Shown: positions 1 through 6,124 of the stretch, one piece after another
How the letters are laid out: each line of letters starts with the position of its first letter
Numbering within the stretch: the stretch's first letter is position 1
Source: Treponema sp.
GTDB taxonomy: Bacteria > Spirochaetota > Spirochaetia > Treponematales > Treponemataceae
Direction of reading: 5' to 3'
NCBI GenBank assembly: GCA_016297805.1
Contig: JAEDFX010000088.1
Location: forward strand, 1-9,454
Length of the DNA stretch: 9,454 nt
Program-made: the position numbers and the translations under genes
The notes under the pieces: model-generated
Told to the model about the DNA's origin: nothing
What the model saw: the letters and a program-made list of their open reading frames with translations, nothing else
Databases searched by the model: none

Positions 1-125
1 GGTCTTTAATTGATGACAGTTTATATAAATTGAATATCAAATCTGAAGTTGAAGATTGTGATTTTATTCAGACGAGAGTTAGTAAACAGTATTTAAATCA
101 ATACCACGACTATTATATGGCATAA
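1..125 (+). CDS. C-terminal end of an unidentified upstream protein (partial)
   Basis: The third forward frame is open from base 3 and ends at a TAA at 123-125, giving the last 40 residues of a protein that begins before the window. The piece is rich in Asp, Tyr, Gln and Asn and ends in a Tyr-rich stretch (QYLNQYHDYYMA). The other two forward frames stop within the first dozen bases. The stop lies 21 bases before the hsdM ATG with no terminator between, so this gene is probably the upstream member of the same operon. I do not recognise the family from 40 residues. It could be another accessory defence gene; nothing in the tail suggests hsdR specifically. The reading frame is fairly secure, the function is unknown. 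Confidence 0.6.
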   Translation, partial: SLIDDSLYKLNIKSEVEDCDFIQTRVSKQYLNQYHDYYMA

Positions 126-136
126 AAAAGTATTTT

Positions 137-142
137 GAGGGG
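137..142 (+). promoter_or_regulatory. Ribosome binding site of hsdM, decides the start
   Basis: The GAGGGG run sits 4 bases before the ATG at 147, with GAGG 6 bases before it. The same frame is open from a TTG at 135, but that codon lies upstream of and next to this purine run and has no such site of its own. The ATG at 147 is therefore the better start. Confidence 0.75.
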
Positions 143-146
143 AAAT

Positions 147-1787
147 ATGAACATCAGAGAAAAAACAGTTGCTCTTATTGATGAACTTAAAGCTACTTGC
201 CAGAGTGCAGGACTTGGAAACGATGGAAATGAATTTAAAATCATTACACAGGTTTTCCTTTATAAGTTCTTGAACGATAAATTCGGTTACACACTTAAAA
301 ATAAAGATACTCGCTATAAAGAACAGTTTCAGAATTGTAAGGACTGGGAAAGTGAATACGCAAAGCTTAGTGAAGATGAACAGAAACGAGTTTGTCGTGT
401 AATGGGCGCAGACTGCCCGAACTTGTATTCTCGTCATCTTATTACCCAGCTCTGGAACCAGCAGTCAAAAGGTGATTTTGATGTAATTTTTGATTCAACA
501 ATGAAAGATATTGCTGCAGAGAATATGGAAATCTTTTCAACACTTACTGTTGCAAATACAAAGATTCCGATTTTTGAACCATTAACACAGTATGTTACAG
601 ATGACAGCCAGCGTGCAAACTTTGCCCGTGTCCTTGTAGATAAACTTGTAAAGTTCAGTTTTGAAGAAGCCTTTGCGGAACACTATGATTTTTTTGCAAA
701 CATCTTTGAATATTTGATTCAGGACTACAATACTGCGGGAGGCGGAAAGTACGCTGAATATTACACTCCACATGCAATCGCTACAATTATGGCTCGTCTT
801 CTAGTCGGTGATGATTCTGATTTGCACAACATAGAATGTTATGACCCAAGTGCAGGAACAGGAACCTTGCTCATGGCACTTGCCCATCAGATTGGAGAAG
901 ACCGCTGTACAATCTTTAGCCAGGATATAAGCCAGCGTTCAAACAAGATGCTCAAGCTTAATCTTATTCTGAATAATCTTGTTTCAAGTCTTGATCACGC
1001 AATTCAGGGAGATACTCTTGTAAATCCATATCATAAATCAGATGACGGAAAAGAACTGCGCCAGTTTGATTTTGTTGTTTCTAATCCGCCGTTTAAAATG
1101 GACTTTAGCGATACAAGAGAAAAAATTGCAGCTATGCCAGCAAGATTCTGGGCAGGAGTTCCTAATGTTCCAAAGACTAAAAAAGAAGGAATGGCAATTT
1201 ACACCTGTTTTATTCAGCATGTAATCAACTCAATCAAAGATACTGGAAAAGGTGCAATCGTAATTCCTACTGGATTTATCACTGCAAAGTCTGGAATTGA
1301 AAATAAAATCCTTCAGAAAATTGTAGATGACAAAATTGTCTGGGGCGTTGTAAGTATGCCAAGCAATGTATTTGCAAATACAGGCACTAATGTCAGCGTT
1401 CTTTTCTTTGATAAATCTCATACCGCAGATAAAGTAATTCTTGTGGATGCAAGCAAACTTGGCGAAGAATACAAAGATTCCAACGGACTTAAAAAACGCC
1501 GCCTTACAGATGAAGAAATCAACAAAATTGTAAACACCTTCCGCAACAAAGAAGCCGTAGAAGATTTTAGTGTAAGCGTAACTTATGATGAAATAAAAGC
1601 AAAAGGCTATGTATTAAGTGCAGGCCAGTATTTTGACATCAAGATTGAATATGTAGATATTACAGAAGAAGAATTCAATGCACAGATGAAAGCCGACACA
1701 GAAGAACTTGCAAAGATGTTTGCAGAAAGCCATGAGCTGGAAGAAGAAATCCAGAAGCAGCTTGCAAGCCTTAAGTTTGTAAAATAG
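147..1787 (+). CDS. hsdM: Type I restriction-modification methyltransferase subunit HsdM
   Basis: This 546-residue protein transfers a methyl group from S-adenosylmethionine to N6 of adenine. It works in the cytoplasm as an M2S complex with HsdS, and with HsdR forms the restriction enzyme. Residues about 5-140 are the helical HsdM N-terminal domain (NEFKIITQVFLYKFLNDKF). The N6 methyltransferase domain follows: YAEYYTP at 202-208 is the usual lead-in, DPSAGTGT at 233-240 is the SAM-binding motif I, and NPPF at 313-316 is catalytic motif IV, which is diagnostic for N6-adenine enzymes. The acidic tail (about 500-546) is probably helical and should contact HsdS. Length is normal and all key residues are present, so it should be active. 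The ATG at 147 is preferred over the TTG at 135 because of the ribosome site between them. It is the first recognisable gene of the operon; its partner hsdS lies 3 kb downstream, separated by three accessory genes. Sampled GC is about 43%, higher than most genes after it. Confidence 0.96.
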   Translation: MNIREKTVALIDELKATCQSAGLGNDGNEFKIITQVFLYKFLNDKFGYTLKNKDTRYKEQFQNCKDWESEYAKLSEDEQKRVCRVMGADCPNLYSRHLITQLWNQQSKGDFDVIFDSTMKDIAAENMEIFSTLTVANTKIPIFEPLTQYVTDDSQRANFARVLVDKLVKFSFEEAFAEHYDFFANIFEYLIQDYNTAGGGKYAEYYTPHAIATIMARLLVGDDSDLHNIECYDPSAGTGTLLMALAHQIGEDRCTIFSQDISQRSNKMLKLNLILNNLVSSLDHAIQGDTLVNPYHKSDDGKELRQFDFVVSNPPFKMDFSDTREKIAAMPARFWAGVPNVPKTKKEGMAIYTCFIQHVINSIKDTGKGAIVIPTGFITAKSGIENKILQKIVDDKIVWGVVSMPSNVFANTGTNVSVLFFDKSHTADKVILVDASKLGEEYKDSNGLKKRRLTDEEINKIVNTFRNKEAVEDFSVSVTYDEIKAKGYVLSAGQYFDIKIEYVDITEEEFNAQMKADTEELAKMFAESHELEEEIQKQLASLKFVK

Positions 1788-1795
1788 GAGAGACC

Positions 1796-2806
1796 ATGGA
1801 AGACGAACTCATAATCTATAATACAGATGACGGCAAGGCGGATGTAAAGCTTTACTCAAAAGATGGCGTTATCTGGATGAATCAGCAGCAGATATCATTG
1901 CTTTTTGACACCTCAAAACAGAATATCAGTTTGCATATTCTTAATATATTAAAAGAAAAGGAACTGGAAGAAAGTTCAGTTGTCAAGGATTACTTGACAA
2001 CTGCCTCAGACGGCAAAAACTACAATGTAACTTATTATGCCCTTCCAATGGTAATTGCTGTAGGTTTTAGAGTAAGAAGCCCAAGAGGAACTCAGTTTAG
2101 AAAATGGGCAAACGAAAATCTTTCTGAGTACCTTACAAAAGGCTTTATTCTTGATGACCAGCGTCTTAAGAATCCGGACGGACGACCAGACTATTTTGAC
2201 GAACTTCTTGAAAGAATCCGCGACATTCGTGCAAGCGAAAAAAGATTCTATCAAAAGGTTAGAGACTTGTTTGCCCTCAGTTCAGATTATGATAGCACGG
2301 ATAAGGCAACCCAGAACTTTTTTGCAGAAACACAGAATAAGCTTATTTATGCCGTAACAAAGATGACTTCACCAGAAATCATTTTAAGCCGTGCCGATAG
2401 TTCAAAGCCAAACATGAATCTTACAAGCTGGAAAGGAAAAATTGTCCGCAAGCAGGATATTTATATTTCAAAAAATTATCTTACTCAGGATGAACTTGAT
2501 ACTCTTAACAGACTTGTAACCATCTTTCTTGAAACAGCTGAACTTCGTGTAAAAATGAGAAAAGATCTTACATTAAAATTCTGGGAAGATAATGTAGACA
2601 AACTTATAAGCGATAATGACTTTCCTCTGTTGGACGATAAAGGCAGTCGTTCAAGAATCCAGGCAGATAAAAAGGTAGAAGAAATCTATTTTGAATTTGA
2701 CCAGCGAAGAAAAGACTTTGAAGCAAAAGAAGCCGACCGTCAGGATGCCGAAGAGTTGAAGCTTTTGGAAGATGCCGAAAGCAAAATTAAGGGAAGAAAA
2801 AAATAA
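1796..2806 (+). CDS. RhuM-family protein, accessory gene of the type I R-M locus
   Basis: The 336-residue product matches the Virulence RhuM family (named after a Salmonella pathogenicity island 3 gene; biochemical role unknown). Family hallmarks are in the N-terminal 120 residues: VIWMNQQQISLLFDTSKQNIS at about 25-45, which looks like a winged-helix or helix-turn-helix DNA-contact region; SVVKDYLTTASDGK at 61-74; YYALPMVIAVGFRVRSPRGTQF at about 80-101; and the W-A-x-x-x-L-x-E-Y-L-x-K-G-F stretch at 104-117. The rest is mostly charged and helical, ending in a likely coiled coil (about 290-336) with a basic tail. The start has GGAG at 1787-1790, overlapping the hsdM TAG, 5 bases before the ATG. 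Only 8 bases separate it from hsdM, so it is co-translated. RhuM-like genes are often found inside type I R-M operons, which suggests a role linked to that system, possibly DNA binding or modulation; this is inference. GC resembles hsdM, so the two may have travelled together. Confidence 0.88.
   Translation: MEDELIIYNTDDGKADVKLYSKDGVIWMNQQQISLLFDTSKQNISLHILNILKEKELEESSVVKDYLTTASDGKNYNVTYYALPMVIAVGFRVRSPRGTQFRKWANENLSEYLTKGFILDDQRLKNPDGRPDYFDELLERIRDIRASEKRFYQKVRDLFALSSDYDSTDKATQNFFAETQNKLIYAVTKMTSPEIILSRADSSKPNMNLTSWKGKIVRKQDIYISKNYLTQDELDTLNRLVTIFLETAELRVKMRKDLTLKFWEDNVDKLISDNDFPLLDDKGSRSRIQADKKVEEIYFEFDQRRKDFEAKEADRQDAEELKLLEDAESKIKGRKK
1977..2003 (+). repeat. Perfect 11-bp inverted repeat with 5-base loop inside the RhuM gene
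   Basis: CAGTTGTCAAG (1977-1987) and CTTGACAACTG (1993-2003) are exact reverse complements around the loop GATTA. As RNA this makes a stable hairpin; as DNA it is an operator-like dyad. It lies over the codons for the conserved family motif SVVKDYLTTA. There is no U-run after it, so it does not look like an intrinsic terminator. Function is unknown and chance is possible. Confidence 0.6.
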
Positions 2807-2816
2807 GGATTAAGTT

Positions 2817-4430
2817 ATGAGAATAAAATCAATAAAAATTAAAGATTTTAAACGATTTACGGATTTAACGATTCAAAACATTCCTCAAACAGCAAAACTT
2901 GTTGTTCTTGTCGGCCCAAATGGGTGTGGAAAAACGTCTCTTTTTGAAGCATTTAATCAATGGTATAGATATAAAGGGTGGAGTCGGGGATATAATGATA
3001 ATTTGTACTTTATAAAACGACAACATGATAATTTGACAAACGACCATAATCCATGGTCAGATATACAAATTGAATTTAATGATTTTGATGAGAATGCTGA
3101 ACAATCACAGATACGAGGAAAATTCTATTTTCGAAGTGCATATCGAAATGACCCAGATTTTTCTGTTTCAAATTTATCAAGAATGGGAAATCCTTCTGAA
3201 CGATTACAAGAAAATTTGATGCAAACAGATGCAAAAGTTTCTGAAGATTATCAACGGTTAATTTCAAAGACTATGGCAGGAGTGTATTCGAAAGAGTTTG
3301 ATGAACTTAATGTAAAAGATTTACGTGAAAAAATAATCGGTAAAATCCAACAATCTTTAATCTCAATTTTTCCAGATTTGCAATTACTAGATATTGGAGA
3401 TCCACTTGAAGATGGAACTTTCTATTTCAAAAAAGGAATAATAGAAAAATACCATTATAAGAATCTTTCAGCTGGTGAAAAATCTGCTTTTGATTTAATT
3501 TTAGATTTAATTATAAAGCAAGAATACTATCCCGATTCAATTTTCTGTATCGATGAACCTGAAAGTCATATGCATACAAGTTTACAAGAAAAAGTTCTGG
3601 AAGAACTGTATAAAAATGTACCTGATAATTCTCAATTATGGATAGCGACTCATTCTATAGGTATGTTAAAAAAAGCTCGAGAATTAAATGAAAAATCTCC
3701 AGATAGTGTTGTTTTTCTAGATTTTGAGGGAAAAGATTTTGATTCAACAGTTGTTATTGAGCCTTCAGAAATTAACAAACCCATCTGGAATAAGTTTTTA
3801 GAGTTGGCATTTGATGATTTTGCAGGATTAATTGCTCCAAGAACGATAGTATTCTGTGAAGGAACTCAACAAGGAAGAAAAAACAAGAAATTTGACCAAG
3901 AGGTTTATACTAAGATTTTTCAAAATGAAATGCCAGATGTTGCATTTATTTCTATAGGTTCATGTTTTGAATTGGAAGATCCTAATAATGTCAGTATGAG
4001 AATTGTTAGAGAAGTCCTGAAAAATTCAAAAAGTATCAAACTTGTTGATAGAGACGATAAAAGTGAAGAGCAAGTTAGCGAATGCAAAAGAAGAGGAATA
4101 AGAGTTCTAGGAAGAAGGCACCTAGAATGTTATCTTTTTGATGATGAAATGATACGGAAATTGTGCCAGGTAAAAGGAATGCCTGAAAAAGAGGCAGAGT
4201 GCTTAGAAGTAAAAAGACAAGCAATGAATGATAGTATTACAAATCGTGGTAATCCACTTGATGATGTAAAATCTGCAAGCGGTGAGATTTATACTAATTT
4301 AAAAAGGATTCTGCAATTAACAAGATGTGGAAATGATACTCATTCATTTTTAAGAGATACAATGGCTCCATTACTTACTTCAGACATGACGTTGTATACA
4401 GAAATAAAACAATGCATTTTTGGAGAGTAA
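2817..4430 (+). CDS. ABC-type AAA ATPase fused to TOPRIM-like domain, PARIS/OLD-like defence protein
   Basis: This 537-residue protein has an SMC/ABC-like ATPase of the AAA_15/AAA_21 kind in residues 1-335. Visible motifs are Walker A GPNGCGKTS (33-41), an ABC-type signature LSAGEKSAF (217-225), Walker B ending in CIDEPESHMH (244-253) and a switch histidine in ATHS (277-280). Residues about 340-537 look like a TOPRIM/DUF4435 region: TIVFCEGTQQG (343-353) supplies the first-strand glutamate E348, and VDRDD (410-414) supplies the D-x-D acids, followed by RRHLECYLFDD (433-443), like the E-x-Y-L block of DUF4435 proteins. The order ATPase then TOPRIM matches OLD nucleases (including Gabija GajA) and merged PARIS (AriA plus AriB). 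No UvrD-like helicase follows, which argues against Gabija. In PARIS the ATPase senses a phage anti-restriction trigger and the TOPRIM part attacks tRNA. A role here as a guard of the surrounding R-M system is inference. AAGGA (2805-2809) lies 7 bases before the ATG. GC is lower than in the two genes upstream. Confidence 0.82.
   Translation: MRIKSIKIKDFKRFTDLTIQNIPQTAKLVVLVGPNGCGKTSLFEAFNQWYRYKGWSRGYNDNLYFIKRQHDNLTNDHNPWSDIQIEFNDFDENAEQSQIRGKFYFRSAYRNDPDFSVSNLSRMGNPSERLQENLMQTDAKVSEDYQRLISKTMAGVYSKEFDELNVKDLREKIIGKIQQSLISIFPDLQLLDIGDPLEDGTFYFKKGIIEKYHYKNLSAGEKSAFDLILDLIIKQEYYPDSIFCIDEPESHMHTSLQEKVLEELYKNVPDNSQLWIATHSIGMLKKARELNEKSPDSVVFLDFEGKDFDSTVVIEPSEINKPIWNKFLELAFDDFAGLIAPRTIVFCEGTQQGRKNKKFDQEVYTKIFQNEMPDVAFISIGSCFELEDPNNVSMRIVREVLKNSKSIKLVDRDDKSEEQVSECKRRGIRVLGRRHLECYLFDDEMIRKLCQVKGMPEKEAECLEVKRQAMNDSITNRGNPLDDVKSASGEIYTNLKRILQLTRCGNDTHSFLRDTMAPLLTSDMTLYTEIKQCIFGE
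4422..4427 (+). promoter_or_regulatory. Strong ribosome site pointing to an out-of-frame ATG
   Basis: GGAGAG at the end of the ATPase gene lies 5 bases before an ATG at 4433. That ATG opens only a 39-codon frame ending at TAA 4550-4552, rich in Cys and with no recognisable character. The credible coding frame downstream starts at ATG 4449, which has no ribosome site of its own. Either the two starts are coupled or the gene start carries a one-base shift. Confidence 0.5.
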
Positions 4431-4448
4431 TAATGACAGAATCAAATT

Positions 4449-4850
4449 ATGTTTTGGGCAACTGTTTTAAGCCCGATTGTGGGTGTAATAGCGATTATTG
4501 TCGCATTAATTATTGCACATGGTTCTTCAAAAGATACGAGCAAACAAATTAAAGGTATCTATAATTTGCTTGATGTTTATATCGCATCACAGAATCCCAT
4601 AATGATTGAGTTAAAAAGAAATTATGAGATGCAATTGGAAGAATTGAATTCACAGATTCGCAATGCGGAAGATGATTTGAATACGGTTCATTATCCATTT
4701 TATGGCAGAGGTTCTAAAATAGCTGATATAGAGGCAGATATGGAAAACCAAAAAAGAAGAGAATATTTGCAAAACCTATTGAGTGTGAAGAATGAACTTG
4801 AGAATAAATTGAACTCAATTAATATGTATTTGTCAAAGGCTGAAAAATAA
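4449..4850 (+). CDS. Small membrane-anchored coiled-coil protein, function unknown
   Basis: The 133-residue product has one hydrophobic segment at about residues 3-23 (WATVLSPIVGVIAIIVALII), followed by a hydrophilic, strongly helical body. Residues about 53-80 and 92-131 are rich in Glu, Lys, Asn and Leu in heptad-like spacing and should form a helical hairpin or coiled coil, with HYPFYGRG (81-88) as the likely turn. The likely topology is a single N-terminal anchor with a cytoplasmic coiled coil. I do not recognise the family. It ends one base before hsdS starts and begins 18 bases after the ATPase-TOPRIM gene, so it is translated as part of the operon. The ATG at 4449 lacks a ribosome site. 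The good site at 4422-4427 serves an ATG at 4433 in another frame, and removing one base near 4451 would join the two as MTESNYFWATVLSPI, so a frameshift or sequencing error near the start is possible. It could be a membrane partner of the ATPase-TOPRIM protein or of the KAP NTPases (inference). Confidence 0.7.
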   Translation: MFWATVLSPIVGVIAIIVALIIAHGSSKDTSKQIKGIYNLLDVYIASQNPIMIELKRNYEMQLEELNSQIRNAEDDLNTVHYPFYGRGSKIADIEADMENQKRREYLQNLLSVKNELENKLNSINMYLSKAEK

Positions 4851-4851
4851 T

Positions 4852-6108
4852 ATGGAATTGAGAAAATATAAGTTGGGAGATATTGGCGAGGTCCGAATGT
4901 GTAAACGAATCTTAAAAGAGGAAACGAACACAATATCAGGAATTCCTTTTTATAAGATTGGAACATTTGGAAATAAAGCAGATGTATTTATTTCTCTAAA
5001 AAAATTTAAGGAATACAAAGAAAAATTCTCTTATCCAAAAAAAGGTGACATTCTCATTTCAGCAGCTGGTACAATTGGTAGAACAGTCATATATGATGGT
5101 TCTGATTCATATTTTCAAGATTCGAATATTGTATGGATTGATAACGATGAAACAAAAGTTCTAAATAAGTACTTATTTTATTGTTATAAAAATATTCATT
5201 GGTTTACTTCAAAAGGAAGCACAATCCTTAGATTATATAATGATAATATTCGTAATACAGAAATTGTTGTTCCCCCTCTAGAATCCCAGAAAAAAATCGC
5301 CGCCGTCCTTTCCACTCTCGATGACAAAATCGCATTGAACCGCCGCATGAACGCAAAGCTGGAGCAAATGGCAAAACGTCTCTATGACCACTGGTTCGTA
5401 CAGTTTGATTTTCCTAATGCAGACGGCAAGCCATACAAATCTTCCGGCGGAAAAATGGAATATAACGAAGTTCTCAAACGAGAGATTCCGGCTGGGTGGG
5501 AAGTAAAGAAACTTGGTGAACTATTTACAACTAATAGAGGTGTTTCTTACAGTACAAAAACAATAACTGGTGATATTGGAATCCCAATGATTAATCTTGC
5601 ATCATTTTCTCCAGACGGTTCTTATAAAATCGATGGAATAAAATTATATACAGGTGATTATACACAGGAAAAAGTATTAAAGCCATTTGATTTGGTAATG
5701 TGCAATACTCAGCAAACCGCAATTGATTTTTCAAAAGACATAATCGGAAAAGCGTTGCTCGTACCTGATATTTTCGAAGGAGATATAACATCTTCTCACC
5801 ATGTTAATACACTGAAAGTTCATAATGAGAAGTTAAAGTTCTATTTGTATCGTCTTTTCAACACAGATTATTTCCACGCATATATTTCACACTTTGCAAG
5901 CGGTACAAATATTATGGGGCTAGATTTTGTTGGAGTTGAAAACTATTCTGCTGTAATTCCAAGTGAAGAAATATTATCAAAGTTCGCAGACTTTACACTA
6001 GATATTGAGAAGAAGAAAAGTGAGATTATACGGGAGAATAAGAAGCTAATAAGTTTACGCGACAGACTGTTGCCGTTGCTTATGAATGGACAAGTAATAG
6101 TAAATTAA
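4852..6108 (+). CDS. hsdS: Type I restriction-modification specificity subunit HsdS
   Basis: The 418-residue product recognises the two halves of a bipartite DNA target and holds two HsdM subunits. The first target recognition domain (TRD1, about 1-145) carries typical patches: LGDIGEV (8-14), CKRILKEET (17-25), IPFYKIGTFG (31-40), KKGDILISAAGTIGR (63-77) and YFQDSNIVWI (87-96). The central conserved helical spacer follows (about 141-200: PPLESQKKIAAVLSTLDDKI, then NRRMNAKLEQMAKRLYDHWF). TRD2 covers about 215-370, opening with IPAGWEVKKLGELF (212-225). The distal conserved helices end the protein (EIIRENKKLISLRDRLLPLLMNG, 391-413). Length is normal and the frame is intact. TRDs cannot be turned into a DNA sequence by eye, so the target is unknown. 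The start overlaps the previous gene's end closely (TAA at 4848-4850) and has only a distant AAAGG at 4835-4839, so coupling is likely. Base composition jumps sharply at the central spacer, which suggests TRD exchange. Confidence 0.95.
   Translation: MELRKYKLGDIGEVRMCKRILKEETNTISGIPFYKIGTFGNKADVFISLKKFKEYKEKFSYPKKGDILISAAGTIGRTVIYDGSDSYFQDSNIVWIDNDETKVLNKYLFYCYKNIHWFTSKGSTILRLYNDNIRNTEIVVPPLESQKKIAAVLSTLDDKIALNRRMNAKLEQMAKRLYDHWFVQFDFPNADGKPYKSSGGKMEYNEVLKREIPAGWEVKKLGELFTTNRGVSYSTKTITGDIGIPMINLASFSPDGSYKIDGIKLYTGDYTQEKVLKPFDLVMCNTQQTAIDFSKDIIGKALLVPDIFEGDITSSHHVNTLKVHNEKLKFYLYRLFNTDYFHAYISHFASGTNIMGLDFVGVENYSAVIPSEEILSKFADFTLDIEKKKSEIIRENKKLISLRDRLLPLLMNGQVIVN
5281..5460 (+). other. GC-rich central conserved region of hsdS, recombination hotspot candidate
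   Basis: By hand count 85 of 180 bases are G or C (47%), against 46 of 180 (26%) in 5101-5280 before it and 54 of 180 (30%) in 5521-5700 after it. The codons also change: CGC, GCC, CTC and TCC become frequent here and are rare on both sides. The segment encodes the conserved helical spacer between the two target recognition domains, the usual homology used when such domains are swapped between hsdS genes. Confidence 0.75.
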
Positions 6109-6110
6109 AA

Positions 6111-6117
6111 AAAGGAG
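6111..6117 (+). promoter_or_regulatory. Ribosome binding site of the KAP NTPase gene, supports a GTG start
   Basis: AAAGGAG lies 7 bases before the GTG at 6125. No in-frame ATG lies close to this site, so GTG is the likely start codon, the only non-ATG start among the genes here. Confidence 0.75.
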
Positions 6118-6124
6118 AACGATT

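Noticed and set aside
1..146. Promoter for hsdM in the upstream segment
   Set aside because: TATTAT-like strings occur in this AT-rich DNA but no convincing -35 at the right spacing, and most of the segment is coding for the upstream protein.
135..149. TTG at 135 as the hsdM start
   Set aside because: The ribosome site GAGGGG at 137-142 lies after it and fits the ATG at 147; family proteins typically begin with MNIREK-like sequence.
93..437. Minus-strand open frame of 114 codons over the start of hsdM
   Set aside because: It is antisense to strongly conserved HsdM sequence, has low-complexity hydrophobic content and no recognisable domain. The other minus-strand frames, and the short plus-strand frames at 1042-1224 and 2151-2357, are rejected in the same way.
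1760..1769. 10-bp palindrome GCTTGCAAGC near the end of hsdM
   Set aside because: No loop and no U-tract, inside codons; short palindromes of this size occur by chance.
4105..4127. 7-bp inverted repeat TTCTAGG/CCTAGAA in the ATPase-TOPRIM gene
   Set aside because: Short stem in the middle of coding sequence, no U-run, and expected by chance at this length in 9 kb.
2817..4430. Gabija system (GajA)
   Set aside because: The ATPase plus TOPRIM order fits, but no UvrD/GajB-like helicase is adjacent; the next gene is a small membrane protein.
4433..4552. 39-codon frame with the best ribosome site as a real small gene
   Set aside because: Its product is Cys-rich and featureless, and it lies over the membrane helix of the credible 133-residue protein. 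It is kept only as evidence of a start anomaly.
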